Part shown: one piece after another, positions 7,211 to 16,300 of the stretch
Numbering within the stretch: position 1 is the stretch's first letter
How the letters are laid out: every line of letters starts with the position of its first letter
Assembly (NCBI GenBank): GCA_031254835.1
Contig: JAIRTQ010000050.1
Coordinates: forward strand, 1 to 26,816
Reading direction: 5' to 3'
Length of the DNA stretch: 26,816 bases
From: Puniceicoccales bacterium
GTDB taxonomy: Bacteria; Verrucomicrobiota; Verrucomicrobiia; Opitutales; JAIRLM01
Notes under the pieces: generated by a model
Told to the model about the DNA's origin: nothing
The model's input: only the letters and a program-made list of their open reading frames with translations
Databases searched by the model: none
Program-made: the position numbers and the translations under genes

Positions 7211-10200
7211 TCATTCCGATCGCAGCGCCGCCTGAACCCAGTGCCCGCCAGAGTTGAAGCAAAATATTCCGTTGCCGCGTTCCGAGATGTGCCGAATGAG
7301 ACCTGCAATCGTCGAGCTAATTCTGACTTGGTTCTTCTCCATGACCGCATTAAAAATGTCAACATCACCTTCGAGATTCTCTAAGAGCTCCTGATAGCTC
7401 CAAACACGGCGACCACCTCCGCCGTCGGCGGTGAAAAGTTCACTGGAAATGCCGGCGAAAGCGTTATTCGGTGACATATAGCCGCATGCAGCACAGGCAG
7501 CCTCTAATTCATTTAATTTGGAAGCGGACCATGGGGCGTTTGACAATTCCGAGTTCGGATCTTCACGAGATTTCATAGGAGACAAAACAAACACGGACAC
7601 CCCACCGTCACTCAGCGGTACCGCTAGCTGCAAATGCGACTCTCCCGCCGACATGAAAACTACGATCTGTCCGGTGGCACGGCAGATTGTTGTGTGTTCG
7701 TAGTCGCCGCACCAGGCACCTTTCGGAAGGACGGAGTGGACGAGATGCCACATGATCCTACCTAGACCGGTAGATGAATCATTACGCCAACGACCTCGCG
7801 TGAGCATGCGTTCTTCGAAGACTCTGCCGCACGCCTGCAGCCTAATTTCTTCGCCCGCACTAAATAGCCTCATCGCAAAAGGAGTGCCGTGCTCCTGTGC
7901 CAAATCCCTGAAGCCTACCCATGGCAACGGGACCCGTACCGCTCGTGCTATGGATTGCAGCACCTGGACCCGATCTTCCGTCGAGTGGCTTTCGACATCG
8001 TACTGCATCGTTGCGAAAACCCTTCTCAGCGCATTCTGATGAGGATTTTCTGGACCAGCCGCCGCGCCTAGATAATTGCACAGCAGACAATAGTCCATAA
8101 GGTAACCTATTGCGCAGAGCTTTTCAATGTTCTTTGGGCTACACTCTCTTAACGCCAAATTCAAATGCTCAAAAAATGGATTTTTATGTCCACTTTCATT
8201 GAAAAGCCTCCCCAACAATGGGACGCCCGCTGATTCGGCTAGTGAGGGGAAGGTCGCAAAGCGGGAAATCGCCATTCTCAAAATAAAAGTATCCCTAGCT
8301 ATCCTTAGGCCGCCATCGTGGATGGCCGCATCGCCGATCGGCGCATTGGCAATGCGGCGCATAAGATCCTCAGCTGCCTGACGTGTGTCCGATACACCGG
8401 AGGCAAGCTGTCCTTGTGCCAGTTCGTACCAAAGAATCTCTTCGCTTACTCTGCCTATAAATCGTTCTAATTCCGGGGCGTTCCTTAGGGTTTGGTCGTA
8501 GGACGAAAAATTACGTACTTCCTTCAATTTTGCTATCATTTTCTCGATGCGTACATTGATGGTGGCGTCTCCGGCGTAGTGCTCCCGCGATAGCGTTTCC
8601 AATTTTGAAACGATATCCATAATTCCCTGAGAATAAAGCTTTAGCCGGCAAAGTGTTGCGTTGTCGCTATCGCATACGAGGGAAGGATCTTGCCCGGCAA
8701 CGACGGAAAAAAGACAATCGCCGCGAGCACCCCGGTCCCAAAGGTGAAATGTCAGATTGCCGAGCTGAAAAGTGCCCGCATGGACGGCCTTTCCCGCACG
8801 ATAGTTTGGCGGACGCTCCGACACCGGCAGGACCGCTGGACTCGCCACTGGGGGTGTCGCATAGCCAAAGGAAGTGGACGTAGCCGGATCGGAAAGTGAT
8901 AGCGGAAGACTTGCGGTAACTTTCGTCGGCCTTTGGAGGTCTACCACTGGCGCGGCCGCTCCAGCAAGCGTAAACGGGTTAAGCCGATCATGCGAAAAAC
9001 GACCACCCGCCTCCGCCTGATCGAGCAACAGTAGGTTGATCCTTCGAACAAGCTCAAAAAAACGGCCATTGTGGAAGAGAAATTCCAGTCCTTCCGCAAT
9101 GGTCACATTCCGGTGTTGCACCCTCCGTGCGAAAAGACTGTAAAATTCAATAAGGGCTAATAATGGATTCTCTCTAAACCCATAAGTTCGCCCTCTCTCT
9201 ATCAGTACAGTTTCAAGAAAATTGCGGGAAAATTCTATCCATTCCATTTCCGTATCGATAGTTGTAACGAGTATAGTCATAGGAACGTAGGGAAGCGCGA
9301 TCGGCGAAAGCGGCCTGACGGAGAGCACCGCTTCCAATCGCCTCAGATATTCATGATGGCACAGAACAACGTATCTGCTGCTGTCGCGCCAATTTCCGAC
9401 TCTGTCAGCTGCCATTTGTTTGATGAATGAGTCATCTTGAATGCAGATAGATATAAGGAATGAGCCGAACACCATCGCAATTGAATTTTCTAGACTGACT
9501 GCTGCTTCCGGCCCGACCGAAGAGAGTGCGGCAAATGCGGCAACAAAGCGCTCACGGAAGGCGGAATACATCGCCCCATAGAAGGAATTTTGGGCAAATG
9601 GAAAATCCGGAAAATTTTCATTTAAAAAGCAAAGGGTGCACCGTTCCATGTACAGTGTTACCATTCGCACCTCGCCTAAAATGGCGTACGGCTGTTGCGT
9701 CACAGTCGAACCTTCAAAAAAATTCCAAAATGTGTTAGGAATATTTCTACCTATCGCGCTGACAACTTTGACGTACGTCTCAGTTAAAGCCACCTTCACC
9801 TGTGGATAGATGTTCCCGTAAAAATTATTCGTGTAGTCCTCCGGTAGCGCCGACGGAAGCGGCATTACCTTTTGCCTAAGTTCGGCATGCAAGCCGCTAG
9901 CCCGATCATTTTCTCCTATAAGGAAATCTATAGCTCCCTGGACGTTCGGCGGCAAACCAAAATTGTAAGCATTTGCCATGTAGAACACATGCAATTCGGC
10001 GATAAATTCGTCCGGCGAGAGCCTCGTGACATTAAGCTGCCTCTCTCTTACGTAAGCCTCAAATGCTAAGCAAAAATCTTGCCAAATTTCTCTATCTGGC
10101 CGCTGCGAGAATCTATGTGGGACGACACAAAAGAGTACTCCCGTCGACGTATGAATTAATCGCATAAACCCATTAGCTGCAGGATTTCCTCCAAGTGCTC

Positions 10201-10639
10201 TTTCGACGACCGATAGCCACGCCGCCCCAGAGCCAAGAAATGCCCCATGGCGTCGCAACACGGAGACGGAACCTGTCACCTCTCTCCAGCATAGTGAAAG
10301 CAAGTAGAAAGCGACCGTTGCCAAAATTCCGTTATAAACTTCTGCCGAACAGGCTCCACGCGAGCCAAGAACATTGGAAAGTTGGTTCACTAGCAGATAG
10401 AAAAGTGTCTCGCCCGGAATAGCTGCAATGGCGCTAGGATTCGGATTAAAAAACACAACTCTGCATGGATCTATGTCGGAGTCTTCACGGGCCATTTGCG
10501 TAAAGAAGAGTAAGGTCGTCGGATTTTGTGCTAGAGCCGTACCAAATGCCAGCTGTAAGTTGACGTCGCTGCGGACAAACTCATATTGCAGACGCGAAAA
10601 ATTTTCAGAAAGATAGAACATGCGAGAGTTCATGTTCAT
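7211..10639 (-). CDS. Large OTU-like cysteine protease candidate, possible effector
   Basis: This 1142-residue protein has no recognised signal peptide. Residues 1-550 are mostly helical and unfamiliar. A Pro/Ser/Thr/Ala-rich linker covers about 565-615. The C-terminal half carries OTU-like landmarks: DRGARGDCLFSVVAG (putative nucleophile Cys642), WCGDYEHTTICRATGQIVVF (976-995), and a terminal GGHWVQAAL with putative catalytic His1133. OTU proteases remove ubiquitin and are common in intracellular bacteria as host-directed effectors. The Asp normally three residues before the Cys is Arg639 here, and the Cys-His distance (about 490 residues) is far above the usual, implying a large helical insertion at about 660-960. 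The assignment is therefore tentative and activity unproven. ATG 10639 overlaps the stop of a possible 35-residue ORF; no Shine-Dalgarno is visible, and ATGs at 10633 and 10621 are alternatives. Base composition is AT-richer than in der and dnaG. Confidence 0.6.
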   Translation of the reverse strand: MNMNSRMFYLSENFSRLQYEFVRSDVNLQLAFGTALAQNPTTLLFFTQMAREDSDIDPCRVVFFNPNPSAIAAIPGETLFYLLVNQLSNVLGSRGACSAEVYNGILATVAFYLLSLCWREVTGSVSVLRRHGAFLGSGAAWLSVVERALGGNPAANGFMRLIHTSTGVLFCVVPHRFSQRPDREIWQDFCLAFEAYVRERQLNVTRLSPDEFIAELHVFYMANAYNFGLPPNVQGAIDFLIGENDRASGLHAELRQKVMPLPSALPEDYTNNFYGNIYPQVKVALTETYVKVVSAIGRNIPNTFWNFFEGSTVTQQPYAILGEVRMVTLYMERCTLCFLNENFPDFPFAQNSFYGAMYSAFRERFVAAFAALSSVGPEAAVSLENSIAMVFGSFLISICIQDDSFIKQMAADRVGNWRDSSRYVVLCHHEYLRRLEAVLSVRPLSPIALPYVPMTILVTTIDTEMEWIEFSRNFLETVLIERGRTYGFRENPLLALIEFYSLFARRVQHRNVTIAEGLEFLFHNGRFFELVRRINLLLLDQAEAGGRFSHDRLNPFTLAGAAAPVVDLQRPTKVTASLPLSLSDPATSTSFGYATPPVASPAVLPVSERPPNYRAGKAVHAGTFQLGNLTFHLWDRGARGDCLFSVVAGQDPSLVCDSDNATLCRLKLYSQGIMDIVSKLETLSREHYAGDATINVRIEKMIAKLKEVRNFSSYDQTLRNAPELERFIGRVSEEILWYELAQGQLASGVSDTRQAAEDLMRRIANAPIGDAAIHDGGLRIARDTFILRMAISRFATFPSLAESAGVPLLGRLFNESGHKNPFFEHLNLALRECSPKNIEKLCAIGYLMDYCLLCNYLGAAAGPENPHQNALRRVFATMQYDVESHSTEDRVQVLQSIARAVRVPLPWVGFRDLAQEHGTPFAMRLFSAGEEIRLQACGRVFEERMLTRGRWRNDSSTGLGRIMWHLVHSVLPKGAWCGDYEHTTICRATGQIVVFMSAGESHLQLAVPLSDGGVSVFVLSPMKSREDPNSELSNAPWSASKLNELEAACAACGYMSPNNAFAGISSELFTADGGGGRRVWSYQELLENLEGDVDIFNAVMEKNQVRISSTIAGLIRHISERGNGIFCFNSGGHWVQAALRSE

Positions 10640-10743
10640 GTTTCACGCAGAAAACGACATGAAAAGCAAACAAATAAAACACCGCATGAAATGCATAATA
10701 GGATGGAAGCACCTATGATTTCTGAAACCGGCAAAATTTTCAT
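10636..10743 (-). CDS. Possible 35-aa single-pass membrane peptide
   Basis: The short ORF lies between dnaG and the OTU-like gene. It starts at ATG 10743, begins MKILPVSEIIGASILLC, continues with ISCGVLFVCFSC and ends RFLRET. It has one hydrophobic segment of about 20 residues with five Cys nearby, then a basic end. Its TGA overlaps the ATG of the OTU-like gene (ATGA), the arrangement expected for translational coupling. The ribosome-binding site is weak and the ORF is short enough to arise by chance. Confidence 0.35.
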   Translation of the reverse strand: MKILPVSEIIGASILLCISCGVLFVCFSCRFLRET

Positions 10744-10756
10744 AGCATTAGCTCGA

Positions 10757-12502
10757 CTACCGGGAGATGGACTGCCGCAATTCCGTTCTGCGGCGAGAAG
10801 CCTCTTCGCTGTCGTCATTTCCCAGCGCCATCAGCTGACGGGTCACATAGCGCCGATGAAGGCCGTTCAGACATTGCTCTAATTTATCTGAAAGATTTTC
10901 CTCGTCGGAGGCTAGAAACAGCAAACCATGAACATGATTTCGATCCTCGTCACCGAGCGATTCCTGGGCCTCTTCTGGTCCGACGCCGTTTCCGAATTCG
11001 CCGATGAAATAGTTCAGTAGCCGATCTTCAACCGCGCTCTCGTCGAGCCACTCTGGAAGGACCTGTTCCGCCAAAGTGGACCGCAGCTCCGGACGGCAGA
11101 GAAATAGCCAAAGGAGGTAATCGCCGGACCGGACGGGAGGACCGCCCACCGGCGGAATGGAATTCGCCAACGATTCCATCGGGGACCAGCGCAAGTGATC
11201 GAGCCGCAGGGCATCCAAGGGAATGGCCGTTTTCCGAGAGAGCTCCTCCAAAAGTTCCCACTCCACGCTGCGAGACTGGGCGGCTCCGATGGACGTCAGG
11301 ATTTGACGCAGCGCCACCTGCCGCTTCCCCAGGGGAAAATTTGCGCCACCATTCGGCAAATGGGCCTCCACCAGGAGCTCCACCGGAGACAGGGCTCGTT
11401 CGCGCAGGGACCGGATTCCGTCTCCGCCCTCCCTCAGAAAAAATTCGTCCGGATCCATGCCGTCCGGCAGCGGTAGAAATTGAACGGCAATGCCCGCCCG
11501 GAGCGCGTGAGGAATGAGTCGCAGGGCCGCCGCTCGGCCGGGCCGGTCCCCGTCCAGCAGACACTCCACCCCATGGCCGTAGCGATGGAGGGTAGCCATG
11601 TGCAGGGCCGTAATGGCTGTCCCTTGGGCTGCCACGGCCGTCGAAAGACCACATTCCCAGCAGCGGATGCAATCCAGCGGTCCCTCGGTAAGCAGAAACG
11701 ACGCCCCCTCCTGCAGCGCCTGTCGCGCCCTTGCGAGACCGAAAAGCACGGAAGATTTGTGAAAAATGGCCGTTTCGGGGGAATTGAGATATTTGGTCTC
11801 TGTCTCGATTGGATGGGTAATGCCTGCTAGCGCGCGACCGGAAAAGGCGATGACGCGGCCTAGTCCGTCTTCGATAGGCAATGTGAGACGGCCGCGGAAA
11901 CGGGGCATAATGCGGTCAGGATGGGCTTGGGGCCGCAGAAAGAGACCGGAGTCCAAGAGAGCTTTTCTCGGGTAGGCGCGGAGGAATTTCTCTAAAATCT
12001 CGCCGCGCCAGTCGCTCGGCGCAAGGCCAATGCCGCAGCGCTCTGCGCAATCTAGGGTGAACTTGCGCTTTTGAGTCCAATAGAGCCGAGCGCTGTGAGC
12101 CTGAGCCGTTGGGCCAAAAAAGGTTTCTCGGAACAGAGTCGCCGCCCGCTCGTGAATAGCAAGCAACAGACCGCGCGGACTTTCCTCCGCTAATCCGGAA
12201 CTTTTTTCAAATTCGAGCGGAAAATTGTACTTTTTTGCGAGAAATTCTACCGCTTCCACGAAGGTCATGCCCTCCTTCAGGCGGAGAAGGTCGATGGCAT
12301 TGCCTCCATGGCCACTGCTGTAGCACTTAAAGATATTTCGTACGGGATTTACAAAAAAAGATGGAGTCCGCTCTTCATTAAAAGGGCTCAATCCACGCAG
12401 CATGCTGCCGCAACGGCGCAGCGATACGTAGGCACCGGCGACTTCGGCCATGTCTACCCGCTCCATGAGGGCGCGCAGAGAGGTCTTACTGATCCACGGC
12501 AC
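10757..12502 (-). CDS. dnaG: DNA primase DnaG with degenerate zinc-binding motif
   Basis: DnaG makes RNA primers for chromosome replication. The protein is 581 residues, about the usual length. The N-terminal zinc-ribbon region is recognisable (RGLSPFNEERTPSFFV, then FKCYSSGHGGNA), but the usual CPFH and CFGC ligands are SPFN and CYSS, so only one Cys remains. The catalytic core has RFRGRLTLPIEDGLGRVIAF (201-220) and YLNSPET. The TOPRIM metal site shows LTEGPLDCI (Glu273), LLDGDRPG (Asp317, Asp319) and DGMDPDEF. The C-terminal 130 residues match no strict motif and should be the DnaB-binding part. The start is GTG at 12502, preceded in frame by a TAG 12 bases upstream. A short perfect hairpin (12515-12529) lies in the leader. 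It follows tsaB by about 130 bases. Confidence 0.95.
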   Translation of the reverse strand: MPWISKTSLRALMERVDMAEVAGAYVSLRRCGSMLRGLSPFNEERTPSFFVNPVRNIFKCYSSGHGGNAIDLLRLKEGMTFVEAVEFLAKKYNFPLEFEKSSGLAEESPRGLLLAIHERAATLFRETFFGPTAQAHSARLYWTQKRKFTLDCAERCGIGLAPSDWRGEILEKFLRAYPRKALLDSGLFLRPQAHPDRIMPRFRGRLTLPIEDGLGRVIAFSGRALAGITHPIETETKYLNSPETAIFHKSSVLFGLARARQALQEGASFLLTEGPLDCIRCWECGLSTAVAAQGTAITALHMATLHRYGHGVECLLDGDRPGRAAALRLIPHALRAGIAVQFLPLPDGMDPDEFFLREGGDGIRSLRERALSPVELLVEAHLPNGGANFPLGKRQVALRQILTSIGAAQSRSVEWELLEELSRKTAIPLDALRLDHLRWSPMESLANSIPPVGGPPVRSGDYLLWLFLCRPELRSTLAEQVLPEWLDESAVEDRLLNYFIGEFGNGVGPEEAQESLGDEDRNHVHGLLFLASDEENLSDKLEQCLNGLHRRYVTRQLMALGNDDSEEASRRRTELRQSISR

Positions 12503-12514
12503 GGGATGACACTA

Positions 12515-12529
12515 GGGAAGCACCTTCCC
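12515..12529 (-). promoter_or_regulatory. Short hairpin just upstream of dnaG start
   Basis: The minus strand reads GGGAAG, loop GTG, CTTCCC, a perfect 6-base stem ending 12 bases before the GTG start. It covers the purine-rich stretch that would otherwise be the ribosome-binding site, so it might lower translation of dnaG. There is no T run, so it is not a terminator. A chance origin is possible. Confidence 0.3.
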
Positions 12530-12631
12530 CGTTCAATGGTAAAAGTGCGAACGAGATAATACTGCAATTCTCTAAGATGCGGTTAGATACGGAAAGATGT
12601 GAACATAAAAGGAATAGGACGATCGGCGCGC

Positions 12632-13246
12632 CTAGCACTTTTCTTCGAATAGGCAAAGGCCCGCCGTTCGTTGTAAGAGCTCAAGCCAGTCGACAAAGAA
12701 TTGCGGTGTCGGGTAGGGGGCCCATCGGACTCCAACCGGCAGGGCGATATCGTTGCGAGTGGGAATTAGATAGGTCGGCCCATCTGCCGCCATAGCGAGT
12801 CCTTCACGGCGGACCAGGCTGCCCAATTTACCTTCTATGACGGCAAGTTCAAAGTGACGATGGCGAGAGACGGGGACCAGCAGATGAAAGGAGCGTGGCC
12901 CGTCGCATTCCAGGATCCAACGGGCGACCCATTCAGGGCCACAGAAGAAGCGGATGGGAACTCCCCGGCCCAGCGCTTCGGCCGTGTCTACCAATAATTT
13001 TGTGGCCCGCAGGCCCATCAGACTTCCTGGCCCTCCGTTGACGAAAACTCCGGCTAACTCGGACCAGCTCACCTTTTCCTGCCGTAAAGTTTTTTCCACA
13101 GAGGAAAAAAAACCGTCTAAATTTCGCCCAAGCCGCCAATGGCCATGTCTTTTACCATCCAAGCGGACCACAGCGGCTAGGGCTTGGCTTTGGGAGCCGT
13201 CTAAGAGCAAAAAAGAATCCGTTCCCGTCAATTTACCCTCTGCCAT
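12632..13246 (-). CDS. tsaB: TsaB, tRNA threonylcarbamoyladenosine (t6A) biosynthesis protein
   Basis: TsaB is an ASKHA-fold protein that partners TsaD and TsaE to make t6A at position 37 of ANN-decoding tRNAs. With ATG 13246 the protein has 204 residues. It shows the N-terminal phosphate-1-like motif (SFLLLDGSQSQALAAVV) and the family signature GGPGSLMGLRATK (71-83; usual form GPGSFTGLR). The second half is divergent, as is common for TsaB. The frame stays open to a TTG at 13327 that overlaps the TGA of the giant gene (TTGA). That start would add 27 unlikely residues, so ATG 13246 is preferred. An AGGAGG at 13319-13324 has no in-frame ATG, GTG or TTG at a useful distance. It is probably co-transcribed with the giant gene. 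Confidence 0.88.
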   Translation of the reverse strand: MAEGKLTGTDSFLLLDGSQSQALAAVVRLDGKRHGHWRLGRNLDGFFSSVEKTLRQEKVSWSELAGVFVNGGPGSLMGLRATKLLVDTAEALGRGVPIRFFCGPEWVARWILECDGPRSFHLLVPVSRHRHFELAVIEGKLGSLVRREGLAMAADGPTYLIPTRNDIALPVGVRWAPYPTPQFFVDWLELLQRTAGLCLFEEKC

Positions 13247-13323
13247 TTTGCCGCAAATGAACCTTTCGTTGAATGTGGTCGGCCCACCTATCGGCTTGAG
13301 TGGGCAATAGTCTAGCGCCCTCC

Positions 13324-16300
13324 TCAAAGGTCACCTTCATCGTCGGAGCCGCAAAGTGGGGCAAGCTTCTCGGCCTCGGGTTTGGCTAGAGGACAAATTC
13401 TAACTGCAGCAAGCAGCGATTCGCAATGTCTTACATATTTTCCACCAACAGCATTTTTTACCCCATTCACGACCTCGGACATTACGTCGAGAGGAAGTTT
13501 TCCGAGTGCAACTCTAATTAGAGCTCTAATTTTACACATAAGATTTTCGCCGGGGGGACAATTTAAAGACGACCGTGCTAGGATAACAATCATCGCCGTT
13601 AGATTTGCCGTGGAATCTTTCGGTATTTTAGCGTCGTAATTCAGCTCGTCAGGCAACTCAATGTCACCACCACCGGCCACTGCCTGCAGATTTCCGTAAT
13701 CGTCAAGCGACATTCTCGTGCCGTTCAGAAGTTTCCTCAACAGCATATCTGGCGAGACAGCGCGAAATGCGCTTTCTTTACCATTATCTATGTGACCATT
13801 ATCTATGTGTACACAGCTCAGCATCGCTCTAATGGTAATTTTATTTATAGAGTCTTGTATTGCTGTCAAATAGCAACTGGCATTAGTATGATCGCACTTT
13901 TTTTGCTCCTCCATCACCCGCGACATGTCTTCGAATATACGTAATGCGATATCGGGATGGTTACCGACCATATCTTCACGTAAACATATGCTTCCGAGCG
14001 GCAGATCTTCATTTTCCCTGACATGCTGCCCGAGTTCATCTATTTGACGCTGGCAGCCATGGTCACGAAAAATTCCCACTTTTTCATGAACTAATTGCCC
14101 AGAGCCATCTCGAATGATTTTTGGCGAAAAAAATCGAAAAAAGTATGATCTGCTTGCAAATTCTCTCAGCACCGGAGCGTCTACGCTCTGAAGTTTCTTT
14201 ACCTGTTGAGAGCTTGCGAGCGCTCCTACAAGCGGATTGTCCACTTGATCGGCAAAATGATCACTTTTGGCGAATTGCACGTGCCTAAGATCGTCCGAAT
14301 TAATGCTCAATATGGTTTTCGCGTCTCCATCCGTGCAAATTTTTGATACGGACAACTCAATAACTTTACGAAGACCATCAATACGCTTCTTCAGATCTTT
14401 TCCGTCACGATTCATCTGTTTGGCGGAATCCATTGCTTCGTATTGAACAAGACTCTCATCAAGCATTCTGCTCCAATGGGACAAAAGTGAACTATCTACA
14501 AATCTTAAATTTTCTAAAACTCTTCGCTGTGCATCGTCCGCGGCACTACTAGCGGTTTCAGCGGTTTCAATGCACGTAATAATCGTTTTTATGTCCAGAG
14601 CTTTTTTTACATCTGCGTGGCCATCCTGTAGTAGTTTTGCATACAATGCATATGGACTTTTTATGCCTTTTAAGCTATCAAGATTCATCGTTAGGATTCT
14701 CCCTAACCCTTCTCCATCATCCAAAAGCACGGAAAGAGATCGATGTCCTTCAGGGAAGGCTTTCTCTACTTGTTCTTTGCTCCCAAATCTAAGCAAGACC
14801 TCCATCTTATCCGCCAATTCGCCTCTTTTTCCGGCGGAGAGGAAGGCTTCAGGTGGAAATTGCTTAAAGTGCGTATTACGCAATTTCCCAATATTGCTCA
14901 GCGTTTGTGCAGAAATGCGCTCCCAAGACTCGTGGGGCAAAAATTCCCCGACGCTTGCAAGGACCTCCTCGTTTAAGAGACATGCATATTTATTCACTAT
15001 TTCGTCTTCGAACAATTTTTTTCCGAAAACATTATCCGCATTTCTCTTCAGTTCTTTAGAGATGACATCATCTCTGTCGCGGACCCATTTCAACAGGACC
15101 ATACCTGCCAAATCGGAGCATCGATGTCTCATATTGTCATCATCGCCCATTTGCGAAGAGGGCAACATTTTGAGTTGAATCAAAATCATCGCGCAACAGA
15201 GATTCCAACTTTTCACATCGCTCAGGCGATCTATAAAGGCATCGCGCAATACAGATGTAGCAGTGTCGGCAGAGGCGACAACCTTATTCATCGCATCTGC
15301 GACAATTTTTTCTAATTCTTTTGCTGAAAATCTATTAATCCACTGAGCTGCATCTGCGAGTTGATCTTTCGTTCCATTGGTCAGCAAAAGTAATAGCAGC
15401 TTATGATTTAGCGGATTGGCAGTATCCTTCAGTTCGGAGAAAACGCCCCTCGCCGAAATTTTTCGCACAAGTTCTGGTTTTTTTTCTATAAGATCTACGA
15501 AGAAGGCAAGATTCGCATCAGTTTCCAACGTTCCTACATCGAGTTTGGCAAGCATGTTCTCCGGAGATAGACCAAAGGACTCCATGACGTTTTTGCCAAC
15601 ACGGACACCGCTCTCGATACTGTGGATTTGTTGCAGAACAAATAGGAGTTCGAATCCGCTCCTAAGATCGTCTTTTGAGTCGCGAAGTGTTTTTAGTTTA
15701 TCGTTTAGTTTGGAAACTTCTCCACTGACACCTTCCGACTGCAGCCGGACCATTTTGGCTACCTGTCTTTCTACGGATAAAAGCAAGCGTTTCTGCAGAT
15801 TTGGCCGCGATAGCACGGTAACTATATCTTCCACAGGAAATTCATTGATCGAGCTGCCACTAGCCAAAAAGCCAGGGATCACCCTCTCAAAGTATAAGTC
15901 GCTATGGTCCAATTTTAATTTCTGCAGTATCAGCGGGTCCCATGTTTCGCAGTAGCATATGCGCGACGGCGAAAGCATACGATTTTTCCCGTCACCTTTC
16001 CCTGCAGCAACGTATTGCTCGGGGAACTTTTCGTCATCGAACAACTCAAACGGAAAATATCTTATGGCATCAGTCATTTGCTTAAGCACAGGCTCGGCCA
16101 GTTGCGTGGCCGCATTTGTCTTCATGCTTTCATACTTCTGCCGCAGATCCACTATCGCATTGAATAGGGTAATCAATTGGGTGCTGTTCATTTTTGTTGC
16201 GGAGCATAGATAGCCTTCCAATAATTCTTCTTTATTAGCCCTATCGCATAATTCTTTCATTTTTTGCCCATTAAGACTCCCTGTAGTAATCCTTCCCAAT

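Noticed and set aside
10680..10720. Promoter-like TATTAT upstream of the OTU-like gene
   Set aside because: The -10 match is good but no acceptable -35 hexamer lies 16-18 bases upstream, and the region is AT-rich, so chance matches are expected.
14570..15178. 202-codon plus-strand open frame within the giant gene
   Set aside because: It is antisense to a continuous coding frame, Ser/Phe/Leu-rich as shadow frames are here, with no motif or ribosome-binding site.
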